Shown: in pieces, positions 10,901-20,329 of the stretch
How the letters are laid out: each line of letters starts with the position of its first letter
Position numbering within the stretch: position 1 is the first letter of the stretch
Assembly: GCA_023634235.1 (NCBI GenBank)
Contig: JAMKCF010000020.1
Location: 3,286,001 to 3,350,000 of the forward strand
Reading direction: 5' to 3'
DNA from: Pisaster brevispinus
Taxonomy: Eukaryota; Echinodermata; Asteroidea; Forcipulatida; Asteriidae
Length of the DNA: 64,000 nt
The notes under the pieces: generated by a model
What the model was told of the DNA's origin: nothing
Database searches by the model: none
Seen by the model: the letters and a program-made list of their open reading frames with translations, nothing else
Translations under genes and position numbers: made by a program

Positions 10901-11966
10901 ACAAAGACAGGTCACCGATGAACATCATCCTTCTGATAACCCAGATGGGAATGGTGACAATCAGGTTCAACATCATCGACAAAGACAGGTCACCGATGAA
11001 CATCATCCTTCTGATAACCCAGATGGGGATAGTGACAATTGGGATCAACATCATCGACAAAGACAGGTCACCGATGAACATCATCCTTCTGATAACCCAT
11101 ATGAGAATGGTGACAATTGGGATCAACATCATCGACAAAGACAGGTCACTGATGAACATCATCCTTCTGATAACCCAGATGGGGATAGTGACAATCAGGT
11201 TCAACATCATCAACAAAGACAGGTCACCGATGAACATCATCCTTCTGATAACCCAGATGGGAATGGTGACAATCAGGTTCAACATCATCAACAAAGACAG
11301 GTCACCGATGAATATCGTCCTTCTAATAACCCAGATGGGAATGGTGACAATCAGGTTCAACATCATCGACAAAGACAGGTCACTAATGAACATCATCCTT
11401 CTAATAACCCAGATGGGAATGGTGGCAATCATGTTCAACATAATCGACAAAGACAGGTCACTAATGAACATCATCCTTCTAATAACCCAGATGGGGATGA
11501 TGACAATCAGATTAAACATCAGCTACAAAGACATTTCACTGATGACCATCATCCTTCTAATAACCCAGATGAGAATGGTGACAATCAGGTTCAACATCAG
11601 CTACAAAGACATTTCACGGATGACCATCATCCTTCTAATAACCCAGATGAGAATGGTGACAATCAGGTTCAACATCAGCTACAAAGACAGGTCACTAATG
11701 ACCATCACCCTTCTAATAACCCAGATGGGAATGGTTATAGTTGTTTAACTGCACAAGTACAAATGCAACAAACAAACAAACCTTACGTGGTTTGTACACT
11801 AAACAAAACAGGATCGACTAAGGGTTCACCTCACTATGAGAATTTGCAATTCACTCCTCAGGGTTCACCTTACTATAAGAGTTTGCCTTTATCAGATGAA
11901 GGATCAATTTTAGAAAGTAAGTCAGATGGACACAGTCAGCAAGTAGAAGAATCATCGGAAACTTAA
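4539..11966 (+). CDS. Gene A: spliced ZU5-UPA scaffold protein with His-rich repeat tail (gene span)
   Basis: Predicted spliced gene of five coding exons, about 1279 residues: 4539-4940, 5708-7165, 7591-7746, 8821-9030, 10353-11966. Every intron has GT-AG ends and phase 0, and each junction is matched at the same protein position in paralog B. Order of parts: tyrosine-rich N-terminus (residues 1-134), basic/proline-rich repeats of about 50 residues (about 247-430), ZU5 domain (about 440-572), UPA-like region (about 588-742), sixteen 26-residue repeats (about 794-1207) and an ITAM-like tail. No signal peptide or hydrophobic membrane span is seen, so an intracellular location is inferred. ZU5-UPA occurs in UNC5, PIDD and ankyrins, where it mediates self- and partner interactions, but no death domain follows here. 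Role as a tyrosine-phosphorylated scaffold is inference. The domain call is firm; the start and the complete exon set need transcript support. Confidence 0.75.
5364..5500 (+). repeat. Repeat fragment plus poly(T)/poly(G) tract in gene A intron 1
   Basis: GACGAAGGTCCGGTTTGGAT followed by CGAAAGCTAAGGCCATCTCC recurs at 43403-43450 (+) and 40999-41052 (-). A T run with an adjacent G run follows (about 5459-5498). Possibly the 3' part of a Penelope-like or other retroelement; identity uncertain. Confidence 0.5.
5708..7165 (+). CDS. Gene A exon 2: tandem repeats plus ZU5 domain
   Basis: The exon is 486 codons, from an AG acceptor at 5706-5707 to a GTACGT donor at 7166. It opens with DSTDDNDPMYINI, giving a YxN tyrosine motif at residue 144. 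From about 6045 to 6590 there are about four units of 50-52 residues (DNA period 150-156 bp), each with a KKPKP(T/K)PR-like basic proline motif, SLTSCKEKPEI and CSDDLTQKD. A ZU5 domain follows (about 6622-7020). Its hallmarks are GGCLQLKLHGVMLCIPPSAL, the strand-turn SPIVHCGTSGLKFNIPVIL and the closing CKVTTVHFTGFG, equivalent to the C-x-VT-HF-x-F ending of ZU5. The last 35 codons begin the UPA-like region. Confidence 0.85.
7591..7746 (+). CDS. Gene A exon 3: UPA-like region, part 1
   Basis: The exon is 52 codons, phase 0 at both ends: acceptor TGCTTTTCAG ends at 7590 and donor GTAAGAG follows at 7747. It encodes DIYIKIQSLNNQW in a beta-rich stretch. B has a clear homologue (32327-32476) and C a shortened one (52137-52226). 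In the UNC5-type UPA fold a similar Leu-x-Ile/Leu...Trp strand precedes the CTF-containing strand encoded by the next exon, so the UPA assignment is family-based inference. Confidence 0.75.
8145..8345 (+). mobile_element. 3' end of a CR1/Jockey-like LINE in gene A intron 3
   Basis: One frame reads LSFKKGLKTHLFANL then stop, a typical C-terminal tail of CR1/L2-type non-LTR reverse transcriptases. It is followed by AAGCGCTTTGCATCC, a short 3'UTR and a (TTA)n tail. Only the last residues remain. Confidence 0.6.
8360..8510. repeat. AT-rich (ATAA)n microsatellite
   Basis: Degenerate AAAT/ACAT tetranucleotide tract in gene A intron 3. The rest of 7747-8820 holds a decayed tRNA-like fragment near 7805-7880 and a LINE tail. 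Confidence 0.85.
8821..9030 (+). CDS. Gene A exon 4: UPA-like region, part 2
   Basis: The exon is 70 codons, acceptor TACCTGACAG ending at 8820, donor GTATAAG. It encodes CTFNL followed by LQLQCDIRV, resembling the CTF(T/S)L...LxCxIxV arrangement near the end of UPA domains. The closing stretch AVVIRAVDEI is almost identical to AVVIRAVHEI in B exon 4, which supports a real, conserved exon. C has no counterpart between its exon 3 and terminal exon. Confidence 0.75.
9550..10045. other. GC-richer island with long frames on both strands, gene A intron 4
   Basis: Base composition rises sharply relative to the flanks. A 106-codon + frame (9580-9900) and a 156-codon - frame (9570-10040) overlap. 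I recognise neither; no splice signals join them to gene A in phase. Probably a fragment of an inserted element or a retained exon of something else. Paralog B has nothing comparable in the matching intron. Confidence 0.4.
10353..11966 (+). CDS. Gene A terminal exon: 26-residue repeat array and ITAM-like tail
   Basis: The acceptor TTATTCCACAG ends at 10352. The exon opens SQQGRLNL, matching NQQEL in B and NQQGAF in C at the same junction. It encodes 537 residues and stops at 11966. Sixteen 78-bp units, the last partial, run from 10506 to about 11750, consensus HRQRQVTDEHHPSDNP followed by (D/Y)(E/G)NGDN(W/Q). The unit length is a multiple of three, so other frames also stay open over most of the array; these are shadows. 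After the repeats comes GSPHYENLQ...GSPYYKSLP, an ITAM-spaced pair of YxxL motifs, and a Ser/Glu-rich end. The repeats are hydrophilic, rich in His, Asp, Asn and Gln, and probably disordered. Confidence 0.75.
   Translation, partial: SQQGRLNLQVQPASMHDHHPHQWRQPPIQCTEAQIHAMEVGDNQQSHSQSQHRQRQVTDELHPSDNPDRIGDNWDLHHGQRQVTDEHHPSDNPDENGDNWDQHHRQRQVTDEHHPSDNPYENGDNWDQHHRQRQVTDERHPSDNPYENGDNWDQHHRQRQVTDEHHPSDNPDGDSDNQVQHHQQRQVTDEHHPSDNPDGNGDNQVQHHRQRQVTDEHHPSDNPDGDSDNWDQHHRQRQVTDEHHPSDNPYENGDNWDQHHRQRQVTDEHHPSDNPDGDSDNQVQHHQQRQVTDEHHPSDNPDGNGDNQVQHHQQRQVTDEYRPSNNPDGNGDNQVQHHRQRQVTNEHHPSNNPDGNGGNHVQHNRQRQVTNEHHPSNNPDGDDDNQIKHQLQRHFTDDHHPSNNPDENGDNQVQHQLQRHFTDDHHPSNNPDENGDNQVQHQLQRQVTNDHHPSNNPDGNGYSCLTAQVQMQQTNKPYVVCTLNKTGSTKGSPHYENLQFTPQGSPYYKSLPLSDEGSILESKSDGHSQQVEESSET
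10506..11750 (+). repeat. Coding minisatellite, 78-bp unit, 16 copies
   Basis: Units start every 78 bp from 10506; copy 16 begins at 11676 and decays after about 75 bp. Copies 5 and 9, and copies 6 and 10, encode the same residues apart from the first residues of flanking units, suggesting block duplication. The last three copies differ most (QLQRHFTDDHHPSNNP), as expected at an array edge. Confidence 0.95.
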
Positions 11967-11992
11967 GATTTGTCAACAAGAATCAGCTTTGT

Positions 11993-12290
11993 TTAAAGGG
12001 TCTTTCTACATTTGGTAATGACTCTGAAAATCAGTGTCAATAAAAACTTACTTGGAAGGAAGTACATCAGCTTTAGATAGTATAAAGCAGTTTGAGAAAG
12101 ATTTCACTTCCAAGAAGTGCGGTTAAAAAAAAAGATATCACTTTTTATCCACGAAAATTTGAATCTGAGATTCTTCTCCGTGCATATACATGTTCGCTCC
12201 GAATTTTCAGCGACATCTCAAAAAAGCAAACACCTTTTAAAATAAAATGTTCACAGGTTAAGTTTATTATATACCCTTTGAGGCTTTGCA
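11993..12290 (+). repeat. Dispersed repeat DR1 copy at the gene A 3' end
   Basis: It carries the DR1 motif order (CAATAAAAACTTACTTGGAA, GATAGTATAAAGCAGTTTGAG, TTTGAATCTGAGA) and supplies the candidate AATAAA of gene A. Confidence 0.7.
12039..12044 (+). promoter_or_regulatory. Candidate poly(A) signal of gene A
   Basis: AATAAA lies 73 nt after the stop codon at 11966. It sits inside a copy of a dispersed repeat (11993-12290), where related copies elsewhere carry the same AATAAAAAC-like stretch, so the gene may use a repeat-derived signal. Confidence 0.45.
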
Positions 12291-12323
12291 TGGTGAGGTA
12301 TCAATGTGTTTTCGGTTTGCAGT

Positions 12324-12752
12324 AACACCATGTGTATATCTACTAGCTGCAGAGATTTGTTCTTAGGGAATAACTAGGTCTAGCTATTTATTCTACTGAT
12401 TTTTGAATTTGGGAGACTACTTTGGGAGACTAGTTCTGAAAAGAACTGAACTGAAACCAATATTTCTCACACTACAGTCTCCTGACGATGACTAGTCGAA
12501 ACGTTGAGACCAATTAAGAACTCACTCCGCAGCAGTGAAGCTAATAACGAGAAGTCCCCTCGATCCACTAAGCGAAAGTACACTGTAGTAGTCCTGGCTG
12601 ATTTCCTACCTTCCGCCCAGGTAGTAGCTAATAAGCTGGACAGTTCTTTTCAGAACTAAGAATCTCTTACAAAATCTACTCTGTAGCAGTAGAATAAATA
12701 GCAAGACCTAGTTCCCTTAGAACAAATCTAAACAGCTAGTAGATATGGTGTT
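12324..12752. mobile_element. Element with about 70-bp imperfect terminal inverted repeats
   Basis: The left end AACACCATGTGTATATCTAC...GATTTGTTCTTAGGGAATAA...CTATTTATTCTACTG is the reverse complement of the right end, ...CAGTAGAATAAATAGC...TTCCCTTAGAACAAATC...GTAGATATGGTGTT, apart from small gaps. Inside is CTCCTGACGATGACTAGTCG followed by AAACGTTGAGAC, a motif commonly seen with Penelope-like elements. No coding capacity is seen. Confidence 0.7.
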
Positions 12753-14239
12753 AGGGACCATGGATAAATTAAAAACTCGTTCACACACGTGCAGACACGT
12801 GGCTGCATGGAGTCGTTCCAAAATTGTCACGGCCCTGTGCAACCTTTTGACTTGTGCTCCAGCGATTAATAGGTACCCTCATTACCGAACTCTGTTGTTT
12901 GTGCCTTTTGTTGGTCAAATTACATGTACAACGCAGCTTGGGAATTGACCACAAAGGGGTGAAGGATTAGCGTTTACGGTCTAGCTCAGGTACATGTATA
13001 CTGGACAATGGGTTGGACGGATGTATGGTCAGTCCTTTAGATTGCAAAAGCCAAAGTGAACCAAACTTGTTCATGTATTTCTCACTTGAAAGGTTGAATA
13101 TTTAGTTTTATTTCCAATGGTTTGTCATAGCATAGCATAGATATCTAAGCTTGGAATTCAGAAGGAAAAATAATTGCCTTTTTACTTTCCAAGTAATTAA
13201 AGTGTACTGTCAGCCAGTTGTATTTTATTTTCCATTGTAATCTTTCTTAGCCTTGAATGGAACCAAACTGATTTGCCTGCCTGTTTAGATTCAATTGTTC
13301 ACTTTAGATGTACATTGTAGCTTAAAAAACCACACAATTGTCTGTACATGTAGTAAGATCCAAGGTAAATTTGATTTGGTTTTGCATTTTAGAATGATTT
13401 TACACCAAGTGCTGTGTAAATTATTCAGATTTTAAGTAACCTGTTTTGTTGAATAGTGTACATGTACATGTATGGTCATGGTTGCTCTATCATAAAATAG
13501 AGACAAGGATTCCCAGCCATGTGAGTGGATTATATCTGTTCAACCCTGTGGTTGACCTTAATGTATAACATTGCAACAATTTTGGAATTTTACATTGGTT
13601 TTAGGAATTTGCTGATTGTACTTAATGCTTACATGTAAAACTTGCTATACAGGTTTTGTATTTGAATGTATAGTTCGCACATGGTTTTGGAGCTGACTTT
13701 AAAAAGTTTTTGCTGAGGTTGTTTTATTCAGTTATGTTTGTCAGTTTGTATTCAGAAAACCTGATTTAATGTCTGGTCATCTTGTTACTTTCAGTGGGTA
13801 TTTCCTCTTAATATAAGTGAGGGATTGTTTTTGTATCTTTGGTAATATTATGAATCAAGTAAGTCAAATTGTGAGATTGAGGCGCTTGTAGTTTAAAGGT
13901 GTAAATCATTGTAAATCATAATGTATATAAATGTCATTTCCATGAATACTTTTTGGGTCACACTTGTATTTGTTTTTTGGACCACTCGGGTCCCGTGTTG
14001 GTAAAGTAGGGAACCTTTTAGGAAACCCAAGTGCGCCCTCACTGTTCAAGTGTCTGATCAACTTTGTCATCAGCATATCTTATAATAAAAAGTTTAGTTC
14101 GGGGTCGCGACCTTCATGCTCATTCCCTTTTCCACTTTAGCTTTTAGCAAAAGAGAGCACAATTATTTTTGAGTGATATTTCTTCCTATTTAAATAGAGG
14201 ACCGGCCTCCTTCCCGTCTCTCTACATTAAGTACAATGT
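12753..14239. other. Noncoding AT-rich region, nothing recognised
   Basis: No exon-like frame, RNA gene or clear repeat was found. The 67-codon frame at 12745 has no support. Confidence 0.5.
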
Positions 14240-14420
14240 ATACTTACATGCTGAAAATTGTGCATGGTTTTCACCATTTTCTTCCAACTAACACAAGGAG
14301 TTACGCCCAAATTTTAACAGGTTTGTTATTTCATGTATATAAATAATCACACAAAACATGACCACCTTCTGCGATATTTTTGTGAGCTCTTCCAATAATA
14401 CATGTACTTTTAAAAGTTGG
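14240..14420. repeat. Partial DR1 3' segment
   Basis: TTCTTCCAACTAACACAAGG, CAGGTTTGTTATTTCATGTA and ATCACACAAAACATGACCAC match the 3' side of DR1 and positions 90-190. A tRNA-like SINE fragment on the - strand lies at about 14680-14750. Confidence 0.55.
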
Positions 14421-15047
14421 ATGAACAAATAAGTGCAAATTGACTTAACTTTAAATGGCACTTGCTGTTTATGTGATGATTTGTTCAATTTGTCCATTTA
14501 CTCAACTAATGTAAAAAACAAAACAAAACAAAAAATGTCCTGCCAAACACAGACCAAATAAATCACTAAAAATGAACTGTCTGCCAAGAGGTGTGACAGT
14601 GAGGAATATCAGACAGCCTTAATAGTGATCAGTGATTATCTAACAGAAACGAATAATGAAATTAGGGGGGAAAATGGGCTAGAGCTGAATTTGAACCCAA
14701 GACCTCTGGATGTTCATGCCTTTGCTTTACCAACTCATTTTTTAGAAAAAAATAATATCAAAGACATCTTATACTGTTAGTTCCTGACTTATTATAAATA
14801 TTCTGTTTGAAGTATCATAAACCTCCTTCACACACAAAGGTCAATGTATGGTCACTCATACAACAAAATAATAAATTGGTTATTTACATACTTCTAAATG
14901 ACACACAAAAGATTGTCAATGTATCCTGGTAGGTCAACACATGTAAATTGTTGTATATATAGTAAAATTATAATTAATATAGGCCCAAATAATTGCTCCC
15001 TGATGATGTCATGGTGACGTAGTTTGTTTTATGACAAAGCAATAATT

Positions 15048-15372
15048 AGCTGTTCCGACTACAGTCGGAACAGGTATTGTTTTCGTCGAGATTTTTATTA
15101 TTTTTATTATTATTATTATTAATATTATTATTAGCTGTTCCGACTTAGCAGTCGGAACAGGTTTTGTTTTTGTTGGAATTATTATTTTTATTAGCTGTTC
15201 CGACTTAGCAGTCGGAACAGGTTTTGTTTTTGTTGGAATTATTATTAGCTGTTCCGACTTAGCAGTCGGAACAGGTTTTGTTTTTGTTGGGATTATTATT
15301 TTTATTATTATTATTATTATTATTAGCTGTTCCGACTTAGCAGTCGGAACAGGTTTTGTTTTTGTTGGAATT
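15048..15372. repeat. Five palindromic AGCTGTTCCGA units in an (ATT)n context
   Basis: Units start at 15048, 15133, 15193, 15247 and 15325. Each has CTGTTCCGACT, a 2-4 base loop (AC or TAGC), then AGTCGGAACAG, a perfect 11-bp stem. Most are followed by GTTTTGTTTTTGTTGG and ATT microsatellite. They look like repeated copies of the end of the element that follows. Confidence 0.9.
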
Positions 15373-16260
15373 ATTATTTTTCTTCTTATTATTATTCTTT
15401 GTTTCTGTCAAAATTGCCATAGCTTTTGTACACGATTTTGTACGAACCTAATCTCTAAAATAATAAAAATGGGAGACTTAATTCTTGTATCAAACTGAAG
15501 CTTAGTACATGAAATTATGCTAAGAGTAATATTGTTCAAATTGTTCATTAATTAGCTGAGTTATAATGACATGAATATTTAATTAGGCAATCTTGTTCCC
15601 ACCATAACTCAAGAAGTATATGTCTGATCCTCAAACTGTTTTCAAATATAGACTCGTCTTATTATGTAGCTACGCAGCGTGGCAAAAAATTCATAAAACG
15701 TCATCAATTACGTCATTTGTTGGCGCGATTTTGTTCTGTGTACAAAACATTAGGCGCTGAAAGTGCAAATGTCTTGACAGTCAAAAACACGATATTTTCA
15801 ATTAAAATTACGAATTAGTTTCCTAAATTACATAAACTGTTTTGAAAAGTTAATTGCTTTTAATAAGAGATGTTCCTGGTCATTAAAACTAATCAAAGTA
15901 GAAAAATTTCCACGATAATTAACGATTCAGTGACAAATCGGACACCAATGGCTAGCCATATTATTGTAGTCAGGTAGCCCTGCGACACAGAGAAAAATGC
16001 ACGCGAAATGCCTTAACGAAATAGCCGACTTCTGGGTACCAGTCGCTGCACACTATTTATACAAAAAGATCGATCTATAGCGTATTGAAACGGTGGCTTG
16101 TGCATGTGTACATGTACGTCGTGATTCTGTTGCCCGGTGCGCTCGACGATTTTGTCCCGGGCGCTACATTTTTTTAACATAAGCTTAACTCTAAAATGTA
16201 AAATTTTATAAAAATTCTTAATTGATTCATTTGAATATTTAACTAGTTAATCTTTGCAGC

Positions 16261-16925
16261 ACCATATCTCAAGAAGTACACAGCCGATTTTGAAACTTTT
16301 TTCAGTTATAGACTCCTTGGGCATTGGAGATTAGCTTTAGGAAATCGTGACCCAATATTGACCTATACTAGGGGTCAACCGGAAGTGGGACCATATCTCA
16401 AGAACTACACAACCGATTTTAAAACATTTTTCAGTTGTAGACTCCTTGGGCATTGGAGATTAGCTTTGGGAAATCGTGACCCAATGTTGACCTTTTGTTA
16501 GGGGTCAACCGGAAGTGGGACCGTATCTCAAGAACTACACAACCGATTTTCAAACTTTTTTCAGTTATAGACTCCTTGGGCACTGGAGATCAGCCTTGTT
16601 TAACCGTGACCCCATGTTGACCTTTACTTCCGGGTCAACCGGAAGTGAGACCATATCTCAAGAACTACACAACCGATTTTCAAACTTTTTTTAGTTATAG
16701 ACTCCTTGGGCATTGGAGATTAGTTTGGGGAAATCGTGACCCAATGTTGACCTTTACTTAGGGGTTAACCGAAAGTGGGACCATATCTCAAGAACTACAC
16801 AACCGATTTCAAACTTTTTACAGTTATAGACTCCTTGGGCACTGGAGATCAGACTTGGGTAACCGTGACCCCATGTTGACCTTTACTTCCGGGTCAACCG
16901 GAAATGGAACCATATCGTTCAATCT
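16261..16925. repeat. Tandem array, about 130-bp unit, five copies
   Basis: GACTCCTTGGGCA(T/C)TGGAGAT recurs at 16311, 16440, 16570, 16700 and 16829 (spacing 129-130). Each unit also has GACCCCATGTTGACCTTTAC-like and ACCGGAAGTGGGACCATATC-like segments. Confidence 0.9.
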
Positions 16926-17022
16926 TGAACTTAGGCTCACTTTAAATGTCTGGATCAATTAATCAAAGCACAACAAATCGGAACAGCTTTGTGTTTGTTC
17001 ACAAACACTTAGTGTCTAGTTA

Positions 17023-19925
17023 TTATTATTATTCTTTGTTTCCACTTAAATCCCGTAGCATTTGTACACGTTTTTTCTTTAAGCCTAGTATCCTAGAGCG
17101 TAAATAGAAAAGAGTTGAATCATATATCAAATTGAAGCTTAGAACATAAGCTTGACTCTTAATGTAAAAAATATTAAAATTCTTAATTAATTAGCCACTT
17201 TACAGCGAGGTGAATATTTAATTAGCCAATCTTTGCAGCACCATATCTCAAAAAGTATACCCCCGAACGTCAAACTTGTTTCAGTTTTAGACTTATGAGA
17301 TACTGTAGATGTGCTTTCCGGCCTAAAATGTGGAACGACGTCACAATTACGTCATTTATTGCGCATTTTCGCCCGTGTACAAAACACATGGAGATGCTTT
17401 TAAACGATTGAGGGCGCTATACCAGTTTAACGGTGCTCTTGCTTGCTTTCTTGAAATTCGATCAAGTCCTCCTAAACCCATTGACCCGTGTTGTTGCGTT
17501 TTTTGTATGTAGAGTATATTATAAAGAGTCATTCCTGCGCCGACTAGCACAAGTCTACGTTCATTCACAAGAATCGAGAAGAATTTTTCTTGCTCTCAGC
17601 ACAGAGCGTCGTGTCCGCTCAGATCTTGTCGTTATTCAGCGTGAACGTAGACAATAGAACGCCGTATGTTGGGACGATGTTGCCCGCGTGTCAGACTTGT
17701 CTGCGCTTGGGTCCCGTTCACCGGAAAACGATCTTTTAGGTTTCTAATGCAAACGCATTGCTTGAAGCTGAATCGTGAAGGAAACAAGGCTACATTTTTA
17801 AGGTTCTTGTGCGAATGCATTACTTCGGGAAATCACTATGTAGCAAACAACAATCCTGTTGGGGGTTGCAATGAGGCTCATATTGTAGCTGAATTTGTAG
17901 CAAGAAAAAAATACATTTCTCATGGGTGTGCATGAAGAGCCAAAATTAACAACAAAATCATATCCAATATTTACTATTTTAGCCCAACAAAAACTATCAG
18001 TATTAAAAAGACACAACAAACGTTAGTACAATAGCATAGACCAAAATTTAAATCGTCTACCTAAAATTATTATGTGCTACTAAAGCCCTGTTGTGGCATG
18101 CACTGAGACGTTATCAGTGGAAAGCAGGCGTAGTAACAGATTAATAATTCGCTTTGAATTAATAATACGTTTCGAATTCATAATTCTTTGATAAGAGTGG
18201 AAGTTCGTGTTACGTAGTAACTTATTAACTTATACCGCATTTAATATTTTATCGCAACAAAAATTACATACACAATATTAAAATGGTTTTGTTTTTTTGC
18301 AATTATGATTTTAATACAACAGCATAGACCAATCTTTACTTAATAACTTGTGAGACCTGTGGTATGATCGCTTTACTTACTAAATTGTGAGACCTATGGT
18401 GTGATTGCTTTACGTACTAAATTGTGAAACCTTTTCCATGATATACAGTCTTGTGTGGTTTGCGTACTAACTTGTGAGACCTGGACCCAATTTCATGACT
18501 CTGCTTACCGTAAGCAAAAAAAACGACGCTTTCGGAAGCAGAGAATTCCGTGCTTACGTCAAGCGTATTTCAGGGGTTAGCAGAGAATTTTAGCTTTTTC
18601 TCGCTTGCAAAATAAGCGGAGAATGGTGACCGTAAGCATGGATTTCGGCAGTAAGCAGAGCCATGTAATTGGGCTCATTTGTTTAAATGAGGGGTAGTTC
18701 ACTTTATACACTAAGTTGTGAGACCCAGGCCCAAATACATGGCTCTGCTTACCAAAAGCAAAGAGTCAAGCTTACAGAAGCAGAGAATTCCGTGCTTACC
18801 TCAAGCGTATTTCAGGGGTTAGCAGAGAATTTTGGCTTGTGCGCGTGTGTACTTCACGTAACTAGGCATTCTTCGCTTACCGGATAGCGCAAAAATTTGA
18901 CGCTTGCAAAATAGGCGGAGAATGGGTGACTGTAAGCATGGATTTCGGCAGCAGAGCCATGAAATTGGGCTCATTCATTTAAATGAGGGATGGTTCACTT
19001 TATACGCTAAGTTGTGAGACCCAGGCCCAAATACATGGCTCTGCTTACCAAAAGCAAAAAATCAACGCTTACGGCAGCAAGTTCCGTGCTTATGTCAAGC
19101 GTATTTCAGGGGTTAGCAGAGAATTTCGGCTTGTGCGTGTGTGCACTTGACGTAACTAGGCAATTATTATAGTCAATGTTTCGCGGCACTTTTTGATTGA
19201 ATTGTTTTACACTTATCCGAACCGTAAAAATGTAAACGTCCGGTTGATCGGTTGGTTAACCGTGTAACTGTCACAGGCTTTATACATGCTAACTTGTGAG
19301 ACATGTTCCTCGATAACGAAATTTCGATTTAAAAAAACCGTTAACACATGTGCGGTTGTGATAAAAAACATTGCCTCTTCAGTGCAACATTATTTGGCTC
19401 TGCACAATCATCCTACAAAAAAAAAGTTCAATCGAATTTTTGTGGAACGCCCTCTAGCGTTCAATGTTTCTTGCATTTAATACCTCAAGCACAGTTTTCA
19501 TATAACAAAGACTATGAGCCTGATTGGAAACGATATTTAAGTACATTTCAAGTTCTTTTCAGTTATAGACTCATTGAGCATTGAAGATTGAACTTGGGTT
19601 ACCGTGACCCCATGTTAACCTTTACTTCCGGGTCAACCAGAAGTGGGACCATATCTCATGAACTACACAATCCAATTCCATTTCTTTTCAGTTATTAGAT
19701 CCTTTGAACATTGAAGATTGAACTTGGGTTACCGTGACCCCATGTTGACCTTTACTTACGGGTACCAGCCGGAAGTGGGACCATATCTGAAGAACTAAAC
19801 ACCCGATTTTCAATTTCTTTTCAGTTATAGACCCCTTGTGCATTGAAGATTGAACTTGGGTTGAATCAAAGCACAACAAAACGGAACAGCTTTGTGTTTG
19901 TTCACAAACACCTCAATGTCTAGTT
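17023..19925. mobile_element. Second, diverged copy TGE-2 directly after TGE-1
   Basis: It repeats the order of TGE-1 (CTTTGTTTCCACTTAAATCC, GTACACG, the CCATATCTCAAAAAGTATA motif, 130-bp units near 19560-19860) and ends with the same ACGGAACAGCTTTGTGTTTG and TTCACAAACACCTC terminus. It carries extra sequence including a 240-296-bp repeat. Several 60-90-codon frames (17330-17935) lie within it and are not supported. Confidence 0.6.
18467..19260. repeat. Three tandem units of about 240-300 bp inside TGE-2
   Basis: CTAA(C/G)TTGTGAGACC starts units at 18467, 18711 and 19007. Each has ATGGCTCTGCTTACC, CGTGCTTACNTCAAGCGTAT and CAGGGGTTAGCAGAGAATTT, and the first two end with the AAATTGGGCTCATT turn. 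The GCTTAC/GTAAGC pairs give hairpin potential. Confidence 0.8.
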
Positions 19926-20089
19926 ATATTTGTTTTTAATAATGAGAACAATTACAAGAATGTTATTGGCCCAATGACCAGGCCACTAATGTTAAGTGTA
20001 TTGATTCGTTATGGTAAAATGAGCTTTATAAAAACTAGTTATTATTATTATGATGATGATGATGAGTTTTCTGGATTCTTAAACGTGCA

Positions 20090-20275
20090 ACTACCAATTC
20101 TAGTTCACAGGACCACGGCTTAATGTCCCATTCGAAGGACAAAGCAATTATTACAAAGTATCTTGCCCAAGTGCCACAACCGGGATTCGAACTCTGACAC
20201 TCTCCCTATCAGAAACACCAGAGCGTGAGTCCGGTGCTCATAACTGTTCGGCCAAGGCATGCCATGCAAACCACA
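20090..20275 (-). mobile_element. S1 SINE fragment, minus strand
   Basis: It contains the reverse complement of the S1 head (GGGATTCGAACTCTGACACT, CACCAGAGCGTGAGTCCGGT, TCGGCCAAGGCATG) and the CATTCGAAGGACAAAGCAAT linker. Confidence 0.75.
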
Positions 20276-20329
20276 CTTTTGTTTTAACAACAATGACTGG
20301 ATCATATCAATCCACATTAAGTCCATCAT

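Larger units (their letters stand above)
15048..17022. mobile_element. Nonautonomous element TGE-1 with TGTTCCGA termini
   Basis: It starts AGCTGTTCCGA and ends near 16985 with TCGGAACAGCT, then TTGTGTTTGTTCACAAACAC and GTGTCTAGTTA. It contains CCATAGCTTTTGTACACG, several CCATATCTCAAGAAGTACA motifs and a tandem array of 130-bp units. No transposase frame is seen. Confidence 0.65.

Noticed and set aside
10314..11748. 401-codon minus-strand frame and 449-codon second + frame over the gene A repeat array
   Set aside because: Both are by-products of a 78-bp (26-codon) repeat; only the frame from 10353 joins in phase to the upstream exons and continues past the array.
10506..11750. CRISPR-like regular repeat
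   Set aside because: Units are contiguous and coding, with no unique spacers, and the genome is animal.
11967..12092. Death domain after ZU5-UPA, as in UNC5 or PIDD
   Set aside because: None of the three terminal exons contains a helical bundle-like sequence; they are repeat-rich or polar tails.
17330..17935. Cluster of 60-90-codon frames
   Set aside because: They lie inside TGE-2, overlap on both strands and show no domain or splice support.
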